This document shows, piece by piece, positions 40,809 to 50,333 of a DNA stretch of 64,000 nucleotides (positions within the stretch are counted from its first letter, which is position 1; the number at the start of each line of letters is the position of its first letter). The position numbers were made by a program, and so were the translations under genes. The stretch spans positions 5,022,001-5,086,000 of the forward strand of contig NZ_CP117883.1 of assembly GCF_028736215.1 (NCBI RefSeq), written 5' to 3'. Origin of the DNA: Mucilaginibacter sp. KACC 22773. Lineage in GTDB: Bacteria; Bacteroidota; Bacteroidia; Sphingobacteriales; Sphingobacteriaceae. Under the pieces are notes generated by a model that worked only from the letters and a program-made list of their open reading frames with translations, was not told the origin of the DNA and searched no databases.

Positions 40809-43744
40809 TACACGCTTTCTATCCATTCCTCCGCCGATTTTACATCGGTAAAAAACTCAATCACCAATTTGCCTTTTAATGCATATATGCTTTTACGGGC
40901 CGATAACTGGCTGAAAACACTTGGCGAATGCACCCAGGCAAAATAACGTAAGCCTGCTTTTTCCATATCCGGGAACCACTCGGTATTACCCCAATCAGAT
41001 GCTTCCGACCAGTTGCCCAAAACATGGATGTTGCTATTGAGCACCTTGCCTACATTGTTTTTGATAAGCATGTTTTGCATTTTAAAACAGCCATGCTGTA
41101 CCGATTCAAGGTTTTGGAACCCTATCCAATCAACATCAAGGCGGTTATGTTTAGGGTTATATTTAATAATAATGGTATCGTCCTGGTAATGGGTGTCGCT
41201 ATCTGCAACAGGTTTGGCTTTGGTAGCTGTATCAGGTATAAGCCTGAAAAAGAAAGTTGAGCCTTTACCCGGGGTACTTTCAATCCAAAAACTGCCATGG
41301 TGCCTTTTCAATATCTCGGCCGATATAAACAGCCCCAGGCCAAGCCCCTCAAAACGCATAGCAGTGTTATCAACCCGGTAGTATCGGTCAAATAACCGCA
41401 TCAGGTTTTTCTCTTCTATGCCGATGCCAAAATCTTCTACAGAAACAATGATGCTGCCATCGGAATGTATGCTGCAGTTTACCAATACTTTTTTGCCTTC
41501 CGGCGAGTATTTAACGGCGTTACTGAGTAAATTATTTACCACCTGTTCCAACCGGAAACGGTCGCCGGTATAAATTACATCGTCGGCCTTTTCAAGAATA
41601 ATCTGGTGCGATGTAGTAGCCTGCTGCATACTTTCAATGCTATCTTTAAGCATTTCCAGAAAGCTGAAGGGCTCCATATTATACTCCATTTTACCTGCGT
41701 TAATCCGGGTTACATCAAGCAAATCGTTAATCAGCTTCTCCAACCGTAACACATGCGAGGCCGATTTTTGGATAAAGCCATTAAGCTTGTGCATATCTGA
41801 TGTGCGTTGCATCAGCTGGTTAAAAGCTTTTATACTGGTAAGCGGTGTCTTTAGCTCATGACTTGCTATAGATAGGAATTCATCTTTCTTTTGCTCGTTG
41901 TTTTTTTGAATTTCGATATTGGTATTTGTACCCAGCCATAACCTGATATGACCGTTCTCGATCAGCGGAAGTGCGCGGGCCAAATGCCAAACATACTGCC
42001 CGTTATGAAACTTAAGGCGAAACTCGACCATAAACTCGTTGCCGTTTTGCAAGGCCGCCTTCCATTTTTTCGAGCTGTGCTGCCTGTCATCAGGGTGGAT
42101 AAATTCCTGCAGGCTACGGCCCAAAATCTGGTCCATACTTCGGCCAAAATCGTCACAAACCACTTCGTTTACATAATCAAGCGAGCCGTCAGGGCGGGCT
42201 GTCCAAACCTGTTGCGGCATGGCGTTAAGCAAAAAACGGAAACGCTGCTCATTTTCCTTTTCTTTTTGGCGGGTAAGTACCGTTTCGGTCAGCTCAAAAG
42301 CAAAAACCAAAATGCCATCTACTACACCATCACCATCATACCGGGCCTGGTAAATAAAATTAAAATACCGGTCTTCAATGGTGCCGCCCACCCTGCGTGC
42401 CAGCGGCACTAAAAGTTCTTTTCCTTCAAAGGTATTACCAGTGTAGTAAACCCTTTTTAATATATCGATGATGGGGGTACCATCCAACTCCGGGAGTGCC
42501 TCCATGATAGGCTTACCTAATAAATCCCTGCCAGGAAAAAGCTGCTGATAGGCCGGGTTTACCAGCTCAAATATCATTTCGGGACCGTCAAGCACACAAA
42601 TGCCGGTTGGTACCTGCATAAAAAAACGTTTTAGCCTGTCGCGTTCCCTTGCAGCCTCGGCCTGGGCGTTAAATAGTTCAATGTTACGCTGTTCAACCCT
42701 TTCTTCCAGCGCATCGTTAAGCCTTAACACACTTTCTTGTGCCCTAAAAAGCTCCTGGTTAGTAGCGTGTAGCGCTTCATTCGCCGATTGTATCTCCTCG
42801 TTTGTAGCCTGAACCTCGGCATTAGCATTGGCCAAATCATAATTTAAAGCCAGCAACTCTTTCTCGTTTTGCTCCAAACGCTTTTTTGCCAAAACAAGCT
42901 CGGTTATATCATATTTAAAGCTTAAAACAGATATTATATCGCCATCGTCATTGCGGATAGCCTGGTATACATAGTTAAAATAATGATCTTTAACAGGGCC
43001 GCCTACTTCATCGGCCAATGGAATATTAATCTCGTTGCCGGCAACGGTCTCGCCTGTTTTGTATACATGCTGCAAAATATCCAATATAGGCTGGCCGGCT
43101 ACTTCGGGCAGGGCATATAGCAAAGCCTTGCCTAAAACCTCCCGGTTTGGAAAAAGGTCGGTTTTGTAGCGTGGGTTTATAAACTCGTAAACCATATCAG
43201 GACCGGTCACTATCGCTATCTGGGCGGGAATCTCGGCAAAAAGTTTTTCTATTTGTTTGCCTAATCTTTCGGCTGTCGCGGCTGCCTGGGTTTCTTTATC
43301 CAAGCTATTTTTTAAAGCACGTTCGGCCAGTACGCGTTTGGTAACATCTTCGGTATGATGAATAATATAGCAAATCTCTCCCTCAGCATCAAACACGGGT
43401 GTATGCGACGTTTCCCAATAGCGCTCAACCAATTGTTGCGGATCATCACGATCCGGTATATCAAACCGCGTAACAGGCAACTGGTGCGGCTGAAGGGTTT
43501 CTAAAACTTTATTAAGCGAAAAAGCAATCCCCCCCTCTTCTGACGACCAATCCGGCATTTTGGGGAATACATCAAAAAGATACTGTTCTTCAATTTCGAC
43601 CCGGGTTTTATTTGTAAGCTGCAAATAAACATTGCTGGCCGTGAGCATATAAAGCTCGGGCGAAAGTATAAGGTACGGTTGAGGCAAGGTCTCAAAAACC
43701 CTTAACATTTCCGGGGGCAATGCAGAACTGTGTTTTAAAGCCAT
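40808..43744 (-). CDS. Multi-PAS sensor histidine kinase with extra C-terminal domain
   Basis: 978 aa, no membrane segment, so cytoplasmic. PAS-type domains at about 10-140, 165-295, 365-500 and 505-620; two of them are internal repeats (MVYEFINPRYKTDLFPNREVLG and MIFELVNPAYQQLFPGRDLLG), joined by a coiled coil rich in NANAEVQATNEEIQSANEAL. HisKA (IASHELKTPLTSIKAF) and HATPase_c (NLLSNAVKYSPEGK, EGLGLGLFIS) follow. The last 110 residues (DVDWIGFQNLESVQHGC to AEEWIESV) resemble a STAS/SpoIIAA-like domain, an unusual place for one. Confidence 0.88.
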   Translation of the reverse strand: MALKHSSALPPEMLRVFETLPQPYLILSPELYMLTASNVYLQLTNKTRVEIEEQYLFDVFPKMPDWSSEEGGIAFSLNKVLETLQPHQLPVTRFDIPDRDDPQQLVERYWETSHTPVFDAEGEICYIIHHTEDVTKRVLAERALKNSLDKETQAAATAERLGKQIEKLFAEIPAQIAIVTGPDMVYEFINPRYKTDLFPNREVLGKALLYALPEVAGQPILDILQHVYKTGETVAGNEINIPLADEVGGPVKDHYFNYVYQAIRNDDGDIISVLSFKYDITELVLAKKRLEQNEKELLALNYDLANANAEVQATNEEIQSANEALHATNQELFRAQESVLRLNDALEERVEQRNIELFNAQAEAARERDRLKRFFMQVPTGICVLDGPEMIFELVNPAYQQLFPGRDLLGKPIMEALPELDGTPIIDILKRVYYTGNTFEGKELLVPLARRVGGTIEDRYFNFIYQARYDGDGVVDGILVFAFELTETVLTRQKEKENEQRFRFLLNAMPQQVWTARPDGSLDYVNEVVCDDFGRSMDQILGRSLQEFIHPDDRQHSSKKWKAALQNGNEFMVEFRLKFHNGQYVWHLARALPLIENGHIRLWLGTNTNIEIQKNNEQKKDEFLSIASHELKTPLTSIKAFNQLMQRTSDMHKLNGFIQKSASHVLRLEKLINDLLDVTRINAGKMEYNMEPFSFLEMLKDSIESMQQATTSHQIILEKADDVIYTGDRFRLEQVVNNLLSNAVKYSPEGKKVLVNCSIHSDGSIIVSVEDFGIGIEEKNLMRLFDRYYRVDNTAMRFEGLGLGLFISAEILKRHHGSFWIESTPGKGSTFFFRLIPDTATKAKPVADSDTHYQDDTIIIKYNPKHNRLDVDWIGFQNLESVQHGCFKMQNMLIKNNVGKVLNSNIHVLGNWSEASDWGNTEWFPDMEKAGLRYFAWVHSPSVFSQLSARKSIYALKGKLVIEFFTDVKSAEEWIESV

Positions 43745-44038
43745 TTAAGCTATAGTAAGATGTATACAAGGTTACTAAACTGATAGCAGATATTAAAATG
43801 ATATTAAATGTGAAATTGTTTTAGAAAAAGTTCATCGGGCCGTTGGTTCATGGTTCATAGTTCATGGAGAAAATGGTATGCAAGTCAGGCAAATTCTGTT
43901 CATTCTTTAATTCTGAAAATTTTGATTCAGACAAAATGCGTTATGGATAGCAGCGGATACCCTCGCCACACACAAAGCCTTCAGGTGTATGAGCCCGGCC
44001 GCAGGCATCGCCTAATAGCGGCTGTGGAGCATATGGGG
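43745..44038. repeat. Intergenic region with a short ATGAACC-family heptad run
   Basis: GGTTCAT, GGTTCAT, AGTTCAT at 43845-43867. Open frames in this 294-bp stretch have no family-like features. Confidence 0.5.
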
Positions 44039-45469
44039 TTAATAATACCTGCTGCTGATAACCTGTATCATGATGATGGCCGAATATGCCGGGAATAATG
44101 AGACAATACATAACACAACTGCTTTTAAACCCGCGAAGCGGTTATTTAACGAATAGCCACATAAAGCCGACGCAATAAGCGGAAAAATGGGAATGAGGTA
44201 CCTGCCCTGCATGCCGCCGAGGGTTGGAGATTCGAGGGCAGTCCAGGTTATATATTGGGCAGATATAACCGCGACGATGGTAATGATACTGCAAACCAGC
44301 AAAGCTATCCTGAGCCTGGCGCTGCCTTTAAAACCAAGGCTGATGATGATCCCTAAAACAAGGCAGATGTACGCATTGCGGTAATAAATATCGGGCAACG
44401 GCACATCAAGCCAGGCCAGTACGCCTACAAACATATCAGCTGTGTTTTGTAATGCGGTTTTATCAAAGTTGAAGAACATGCCTATAAACCTGAAAGGATG
44501 GTGCAAAATATACAATACCTGTAATTTTGAGTTGAGCCGCATTTCGGCAGGCGCGAATTTAATCATAAAACTGCCATGATTGACCACGAGCCAAAGCACC
44601 AACACAGCAAAAGGTGTAATAATACCGACGGCCTTTTGCTTTGGGGTAAGTTTTAAAAACAGGAACAAAAAGGCGAAGATAATATAAGGCGGTTTGGCAA
44701 TGCCGATGATAGATACCAGGATAACCATGGCATACAGTTTCCATTGGGGCTGATGTTTTTTATCGCCAAAAGAGAAATCGTCTATAAAGCCAACGAGCAA
44801 AAAACAACAGCTAATCAAAACAGCATCCTGGCTTACCGAAGCAAATAACGATACCGTCATCGGGAAAAGTAACACGATGAATAGTAAGATATTACTCTGT
44901 TTGGCCAGCATCAAGGCAAAAAAACATAGCGCCACACATAGTAAACCATTTAATATCCGGGAAAGGTATAATGTATTAAGGATGCTTAAATGAAGCAGTT
45001 TACCCACCGAAATACCCAGCGCCTGCATTAAATAAACAACAGGCGGATAAATGGCCGTGTTGCCAAAATTGAAATAGATGGTACCTGTATGCCATCTTAT
45101 TTTTTTAGCGCTGTCTATTTTTAACGTTGCCAATTTTATACTATCGTGCCGGGCAAGTGGTTTGTAAATACCATCGAGTTGGTAAATGCCTTTATCAACC
45201 TTGAAGCCTCCTTTATCGGGATAAACCAAAGTTGGGTCCTTGGATATAGAATCGGCTGCGGTAACTGGGTGTGCCTTGTCATACACAAATTCGGGCACCA
45301 ATTCAAGCCTTGAAACCTGTTCGGCGCGTGCAAAATGATTCGGCTCGTCAGGGCTTTGAAAAGCCGGGGTTATCATGGCTATAGTAATCACCAGCGGCAC
45401 AGCATACAAAAGATATATGTAATGCAGGCGCTCCCGGAGGATGTTGTAAAATGCGTTAAAAGTAAACAT
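44039..45469 (-). CDS. DUF2142 polytopic membrane protein
   Basis: 476 aa from ATG 45469; a GTG at 45481 would add four residues. About ten membrane segments and a large loop after the first. PAFQSPDEPNHFARAEQV is the DUF2142 signature (conserved DE and H after TM1), and ESPTLGGMQGRYLIPIFPL near the end is its second. The family resembles GT-C glycosyltransferases of the cell envelope; the role here is unknown. Confidence 0.85.
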   Translation of the reverse strand: MFTFNAFYNILRERLHYIYLLYAVPLVITIAMITPAFQSPDEPNHFARAEQVSRLELVPEFVYDKAHPVTAADSISKDPTLVYPDKGGFKVDKGIYQLDGIYKPLARHDSIKLATLKIDSAKKIRWHTGTIYFNFGNTAIYPPVVYLMQALGISVGKLLHLSILNTLYLSRILNGLLCVALCFFALMLAKQSNILLFIVLLFPMTVSLFASVSQDAVLISCCFLLVGFIDDFSFGDKKHQPQWKLYAMVILVSIIGIAKPPYIIFAFLFLFLKLTPKQKAVGIITPFAVLVLWLVVNHGSFMIKFAPAEMRLNSKLQVLYILHHPFRFIGMFFNFDKTALQNTADMFVGVLAWLDVPLPDIYYRNAYICLVLGIIISLGFKGSARLRIALLVCSIITIVAVISAQYITWTALESPTLGGMQGRYLIPIFPLIASALCGYSLNNRFAGLKAVVLCIVSLFPAYSAIIMIQVISSRYY

Positions 45470-45553
45470 AGGTATCAACACAAATCAACAGCGAAGCTAA
45501 GGATTATGTGCGACGAAAAGCCATGGTACTTACCAAATTGGCCTTTTAACATC

Positions 45554-45593
45554 CAGCTTTAAGTCTTTTGCCTTAGGCTTTTCGCTTTATGCC
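45554..45593. repeat. Heptad run (AAGCTGA family) overlapping a stop codon
   Basis: CAGCTTT, AAGTCTT, TTGCCTT, AGGCTTT, TCGCTTT, ATGCC. The minus-strand stop of the response regulator gene (45587-45589) lies in the last words. Confidence 0.7.
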
Positions 45594-45988
45594 CACTGAT
45601 CTACAATATTCCTGAGATCGATTGCGTTAAGGGGCTTTACAATAAAGTCAGATACCAATTCCATCTCTTTGGCGCGTTTAAAGTCGTCTTCATCAATTGA
45701 CGAGCTTACAATGTAAATCAGTATTTTTTTGCCAAGGCGGGGTACCAGTTTTATAAATTCGTCCAAAAACTGCCAACCGTCAAGCACAGGCATGTTCAGG
45801 TCAAGCAAAATCATGTCGGGCAAATTGGCAATGGCTTCCATGCAATTACAAATAAAATCTATTGCGACCCGGCCGTTATGAAAAAAAATAGTTTTTTCGG
45901 CAACTTCTGCTTTGGCGATAATGCGTTTGATGGTAAAAGTGTAGATATCATCATCATCTATCACACAAAGGGTATTAATTTTTTTCAT
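45587..45988 (-). CDS. Single-domain response regulator paired with the ethylene-receptor-like kinase
   Basis: 133 aa, receiver only. Acidic cluster CVIDDDDIYTF (Asp11-14), acceptor Asp63 (ILLDLNMPVLDGW), Ser/Thr switch at IVSSSIDE and Lys in FIVKPLN. This subtype resembles the Rcp1 type found with bacterial phytochromes. The gene start overlaps the end of the kinase gene by 14 bp, so they are translated together. Confidence 0.9.
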   Translation of the reverse strand: MKKINTLCVIDDDDIYTFTIKRIIAKAEVAEKTIFFHNGRVAIDFICNCMEAIANLPDMILLDLNMPVLDGWQFLDEFIKLVPRLGKKILIYIVSSSIDEDDFKRAKEMELVSDFIVKPLNAIDLRNIVDQWA

Positions 45989-47585
45989 TAAAAGTTATTT
46001 TAAATGTGCTGCCACTGTTGGGTTTGCTTTTTACGGTTATTTGTCCGCCTTGCGAGTCGATCTGAGTTTTGGTTAAAAACAAACCAACCCCATGCGAGTC
46101 TTTGCGGTCATGAAAAGTCTTGTATAAACCAAAAATCTTTTTTTCGTGTAGTTTCAAATCAATGCCAATACCGTTATCGGTACATTCTAAAACGGTGTTT
46201 CCGTTTTCGTCCCTGTATGTTTTTAATAACACCCTTGGCTCGACGGTTGGCTTACGGTATTTTATTGCATTATTTAACAGGTTCATCAGGATGCTTTCGA
46301 GGTAAATTTTTGGAAAAGTAACCTCTTCAACCTCAAATTGCTGCGTAATTACCGCGAGGTTTGCAGCTACGTCCGATCCGATAATTCCCAGAATTTTGCC
46401 AGTTATTTCCTTAAAGCTTAGCCGTTCGGCCTCTATAATTTCATCTTTAATTTTAATGGCGTATGATAAGTCTTCAAGAGTAGTATTCAGGCCTTCAGAA
46501 ATCTTTTTGACTTTTTGAAACAGTTCGGCATTCTCTTCATCCAATGTGCTTTCATCAATTAATGACGAAACCAGCGAGATATTGCTGGCATGGTTACGGA
46601 TGTTATGGGACAGGATGTGCGTAAAATTTTTGAGCTGCTGGTTGTTTTTGGTAACCATTTCTACGGTTTTGTTTAACGACAGCTCATTGAGCTTGTATTT
46701 ATCAATGTCCATAAATACGCCTCTTAATTTGGCGGGCTGGCTATGCTCATCATACAACATTTCGCCACGGGCGCGCACCCAGACCCGGTTGTTTTTGGCG
46801 GTTATCAGCTGCACTTCCAGGTCATAACCCGTGCCTGTATCCCGGCACTCGTTTAATGCCTGGGTCATTGTCGTCAAATACGGTTCGGAGTAAAACCGGC
46901 TGAAATCATAAAAAGTGGGGTCATAATCATAGGGCAGTTCATGGATATCGAAAATAGTTTCAGACCAGGTAATCTTATTAGTGATTAAATCCATTTCCCA
47001 TCCGCCAAATTTGCCCATCCGGCCTGCTTCCAGCAACAGGAACTCGCTTGCAGCCAGCTTCTCCTCGGCAATTTTACGCTCATTTATTTCCTTTTGCAAC
47101 TCGTTAACCGAACGTAGCGAAAGTACAGTTGGCATAACCCGGTATAGCGTATATACTGTTGTTACCGATACAATACCGGTGAATAACCTTAACAGCGCGC
47201 TCAGGCGATATGCAGGCCACCAAAAAATGCCGGCGTCTATTAAATGTGTAATGCCACATAAAACAATAAATACCACAAATAACCAAAGTATTTTTGGAAA
47301 GGGAACATCCTTTCGTTTGGTGAGCAGGATGATAAGCAATAGTGGTATGGCAAAATAAGATACCGCTATTAACAAATCAGAAAAAATGTACAGCCAGCCA
47401 TGAAATTCGCTCCATGTGCCACAATGCCATCGGGCGGGCCAGTTGCTGGTGTCAAATATCCCAGAAAAAAAATCCTTTACCTGTTGGTAAAGCCCCGCTT
47501 TGGCAATTGCCGCATGCTGCACTCTGCCGCATTGGGCACCACAAACGCTATGCGCTTTTGATGCTAATGAGTCTGGTTTAATCAA
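45975..47585 (-). CDS. Ethylene-receptor-like (ETR1-type) sensor histidine kinase
   Basis: 536 aa. After about 50 residues, three membrane helices carry the ethylene-binding domain pattern: SDLLIAVSYFAIPLLLI and FIVLCGITHLIDAG. Asp70, Tyr77, Cys110 and His114 have exactly the spacing of ETR1 Asp25, Tyr32, Cys65 and His69; Cys65 and His69 bind the copper ion in ETR1. A PAS domain (about 185-295), HisKA-like helix with His327 (ILSHNIRNHASNIS) and HATPase_c (NLLNNAIKYRK, DNGIGID, SHGVGLFL) follow. It should phosphorylate the downstream receiver. Confidence 0.87.
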   Translation of the reverse strand: MIKPDSLASKAHSVCGAQCGRVQHAAIAKAGLYQQVKDFFSGIFDTSNWPARWHCGTWSEFHGWLYIFSDLLIAVSYFAIPLLLIILLTKRKDVPFPKILWLFVVFIVLCGITHLIDAGIFWWPAYRLSALLRLFTGIVSVTTVYTLYRVMPTVLSLRSVNELQKEINERKIAEEKLAASEFLLLEAGRMGKFGGWEMDLITNKITWSETIFDIHELPYDYDPTFYDFSRFYSEPYLTTMTQALNECRDTGTGYDLEVQLITAKNNRVWVRARGEMLYDEHSQPAKLRGVFMDIDKYKLNELSLNKTVEMVTKNNQQLKNFTHILSHNIRNHASNISLVSSLIDESTLDEENAELFQKVKKISEGLNTTLEDLSYAIKIKDEIIEAERLSFKEITGKILGIIGSDVAANLAVITQQFEVEEVTFPKIYLESILMNLLNNAIKYRKPTVEPRVLLKTYRDENGNTVLECTDNGIGIDLKLHEKKIFGLYKTFHDRKDSHGVGLFLTKTQIDSQGGQITVKSKPNSGSTFKITFNEKN

Positions 47586-47743
47586 TGTAAATTATCAGTT
47601 ATCGCAACCGACAATTTACATTTTTTATTTTAACTTACAATAGTTAAATTTAATTTAACTATTTGTTAATCAAGTTAATAAATTTACCATCTATGAATAA
47701 AAGGCACCTGACTACGGCAAAAATAACCGTCGTATTTACAGGT

Positions 47744-48124
47744 TTATTTTGCAGGTTCACTTTCCTTTTTGTTAGCTACGGGCTTAGGAGCGGCCGTTTT
47801 GGTGGCTGTTTTGGCAACTTTAGCAACAGGTGCCTGGGCGGCGGCCTCCTTAACTATTGGTAAAGCGGGCGCTTTAACTTCAACAACAATTCCTTTTATT
47901 TTTTTTGCAGGTGCGGCTGGCGCGTCCTTTTTATCGCTTATTTTTGCAGCAATTGCTTTGGCTAAATTTTTTGAAGCCTTTTCAATTGCTTTGGTCAGGC
48001 TTTTTAAATCGGGCTCAAATTCGCTCACAATGTTTTTTAGCTGAACAGTAAACTTATCATTTAATTGTTTTTTAAGCGCCTTACGGGCCTCTTTGGCTGC
48101 GGATTTTACTTTTTTATCTTTCAT
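47744..48124 (-). CDS. Lys/Ala-rich histone H1-like or phasin-like protein
   Basis: 126 aa. The first half is a probable amphipathic helix (TVQLKNIVSEFEPDLKSLTK), the second half is low-complexity Ala, Lys, Pro and Val. Such tails occur in bacterial histone H1-like DNA-binding proteins and in phasins; the sequence does not decide between them. Single gene, ATG at 48124. Confidence 0.65.
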   Translation of the reverse strand: MKDKKVKSAAKEARKALKKQLNDKFTVQLKNIVSEFEPDLKSLTKAIEKASKNLAKAIAAKISDKKDAPAAPAKKIKGIVVEVKAPALPIVKEAAAQAPVAKVAKTATKTAAPKPVANKKESEPAK

Positions 48125-48448
48125 ATGTTCGGGGGATGGAAAAATTCAGGTTGACTCAAGAATTTTAAATTCGGCACAAAGGTACGTTAACTAAATGCTA
48201 TTTTAATATTATGTTTATGTTAACAACGTTATGATATGTTAAGTAAATGTTATTGCAAATAATTGTCATTGGACTAATTATAAGGTTTTTAATTGCGCCA
48301 AAAACGGTGTTACTATATATTAAAAGCAAAACATCAACATTATTCAAATAAATATGTTTTAATGGACGAACCGTCTTTTTAAAACGTGACTTTTTGAAAG
48401 CGATCAGGTTATTCATAACTTAGCGGGCTTAGATGCTTCCTCAACAAA
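48125..48448. other. A/T-rich intergenic region
   Basis: No gene or repeat supported. A 72-codon minus frame at 48198 looks like random A/T-rich coding (many Asn, Ile, Leu). It should contain the two divergent promoters. Confidence 0.4.
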
Positions 48449-48919
48449 ATGATCAAAGATTTAAACTCGCTTAACCAGGTTGCCGAATTTCATAGCACCT
48501 TTAAACATCCCATTGTAGCAAATCCGCAAATCCCTTCAAAAGAGCGCTGCCAGCTGCGTATTGAACTTTTGGCCGAAGAGCTGAAAGAACTACAGGAAGC
48601 CGTGAACGATAATAACCTTGTTGAAATAGCCGATGCGCTTTGCGATTTACAATACGTGCTATCGGGCGCTGTTCTTGAGTTTGGCCTTGCCGGAAAGTTT
48701 AAAGAATTGTTTGACGAAGTGCACCGCTCCAATATGAGCAAAGCCTGCAAAACCATTGAAGAAGCCAACCAAACTATTGAGCATTACCGCAATACTGCCG
48801 GTACCGAATCGCACTATAAAGAAATTGACGGCCTGTTTTTGGTTTACCGCACCGCCGATAATAAAACCTTGAAATCGATCAATTACTCGCCCGCCGATTT
48901 GGGCAGTATTGTAGGATAA
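48449..48919 (+). CDS. MazG/PRA-PH-like nucleoside triphosphate pyrophosphohydrolase
   Basis: 156 aa. All-alpha NTP pyrophosphatase motif ELLAEELKELQEAVNDNN with VEIADALCDLQYVLSG gives the ExxE...ExxD magnesium-binding set. Single domain, unlike the two-domain MazG encoded at 60592. It probably hydrolyses a nucleotide, possibly a damaged or signalling one; substrate unknown. Confidence 0.83.
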   Translation: MIKDLNSLNQVAEFHSTFKHPIVANPQIPSKERCQLRIELLAEELKELQEAVNDNNLVEIADALCDLQYVLSGAVLEFGLAGKFKELFDEVHRSNMSKACKTIEEANQTIEHYRNTAGTESHYKEIDGLFLVYRTADNKTLKSINYSPADLGSIVG

Positions 48920-48920
48920 T

Positions 48921-48952
48921 AAGTTTAAAGCCGAAGGCGGAAAGCTTAAAAC
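48921..48952. repeat. Short heptad run (AAGCTGA family)
   Basis: TAAAGCC, GAAGGCG, GAAAGCT, TAAAACA directly after the stop of the PRA-PH-like gene. Confidence 0.55.
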
Positions 48953-48983
48953 AATTAATTAATCGAACACTAAAATAAATATT

Positions 48984-49943
48984 TTGTCAGAACCGACACC
49001 AGATAAGCCCGAAGTAAAAGAAGCCATGCACCCGCGCAATGCGCACCGTATGGGATATGATTTTAAAGCGCTTATAAAGGCGATGCCTAAGTTACGTGCC
49101 TTTGTCACGGTAAATAAGTACGAGAACGAAACCATCAATTTCTCTGATCCCGAAGCTGTCAAATTGCTTAACAGGGCTTTGCTTAAATACCATTACCGGG
49201 TTGAGTACTGGGACATCCCCGAAGGATATCTGTGCCCGCCTATACCGGGCCGGGCCGATTATATTCATTACGCTGCCGATTTGTTAGCCACCGCTAATGA
49301 TGGTATAGTGCGTAAAGGTAAAAAAGTACGCGTACTTGATATTGGTGTTGGCGCCAACTGCGTTTATCCTATCATTGGTCACCAGGAATATGGCTGGAGC
49401 TTTATCGGAGTTGATATTGATGAGGAAGCCCTGGCATCGGCACAAAAAATAATAGATCAGAGTAAGGAATTAAAAGCCGCTATTGAACTGCGCCTGCAAA
49501 AACACAAAGCAGATATTTTTACATTCGCTATAAAACCCGGCGAGCTGTTTGATCTTACATTATGTAATCCGCCCTTCCACGCCTCTATCAAAGAAGCAGC
49601 CGAGGGCTCCAAGCGTAAATGGAATAACCTGGGTCTGAAAACAGGCAGGGAAGAACCCGTATTGAACTTTGGCGGCCAGAATATGGAATTATGGTATCCC
49701 GGCGGCGAGGCCGCGTTTTTAAAGCAAATGGCTACCCAAAGTACCCGCGTTGCCAAACAATGCCTGTGGTTTACCACCCTGGTATCAAAAAAAGAGAACC
49801 TGCGTATTTTATATAACGCCCTGCAAAAAGCAGGCGCAGTTGAGGTACAAACCATCAATATGTCGCAAGGCCAAAAGGCCAGTCGCATTATGGCCTGGAC
49901 ATTTTTTACTCCCCAAGAACAAAAGGAGTGGGTGAAGAAATGA
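48984..49943 (+). CDS. rlmF: 23S rRNA (adenine(1618)-N6)-methyltransferase RlmF
   Basis: 319 aa from TTG 48984; an ATG at 49026 gives 305 aa and starts right at MHPRN. The TTG is preferred because E. coli RlmF also has residues before HPRN. Motifs: LHPRN-type MHPRNAHRMGYDF, SAM loop VLDIGVGANCVYPI, VDIDEEALASA and catalytic NPPFHAS. It methylates A1618 of 23S rRNA. Confidence 0.92.
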   Translation: MSEPTPDKPEVKEAMHPRNAHRMGYDFKALIKAMPKLRAFVTVNKYENETINFSDPEAVKLLNRALLKYHYRVEYWDIPEGYLCPPIPGRADYIHYAADLLATANDGIVRKGKKVRVLDIGVGANCVYPIIGHQEYGWSFIGVDIDEEALASAQKIIDQSKELKAAIELRLQKHKADIFTFAIKPGELFDLTLCNPPFHASIKEAAEGSKRKWNNLGLKTGREEPVLNFGGQNMELWYPGGEAAFLKQMATQSTRVAKQCLWFTTLVSKKENLRILYNALQKAGAVEVQTINMSQGQKASRIMAWTFFTPQEQKEWVKK

Positions 49944-50333
49944 GTTGGTCATTGTCGCTGCGCTTGTCATTAGTCATTTCGCTTCGCTGTCATTAGTCAA
50001 TTTTTAAAACAAGGGCTACCAATTAAATTTGGCCGTAAATGACTAATGACCTTTTGAGGCCTACTCGATATTCAAGCCCCTCTTTCCTGCGCAGCAGAAG
50101 AGAGGGATGTCGGGCGTAGCCTCGACAGGGTGAGTCTTCGCCGACATGCGATGGTACAGCGTCTCCGGTTTTATGTTCCCGCAATCATGTCGTTTTTTAA
50201 TAACATTTAAACATTTCCTGATCGTTTTTTAGCATTCGCAGTATTTCTGCAATGCCAATTGCTTACATTAGTACGCAATTACAATCGATTGCGAATTGAT
50301 TTGAATTTCTTAAACTTATAGTTTCTCACCACT
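49944..50333. repeat. Intergenic region with GTCATTA heptads and a purine-rich hairpin
   Basis: GTCATTA, GTCATTT at 49974 and GTCATTA, GTCAATT at 49988 face AATGACT, AATGACC at 50037-50050. A second structure, CCCCTCTTTCCTGCG and GCAGAAGAGAGGG (50075-50107), can pair. No gene is supported. Confidence 0.6.

Noticed and set aside
48198..48416. 72-codon minus-strand frame
   Set aside because: Composition is that of random A/T-rich DNA, rich in Asn, Ile and Leu with no signal or domain.
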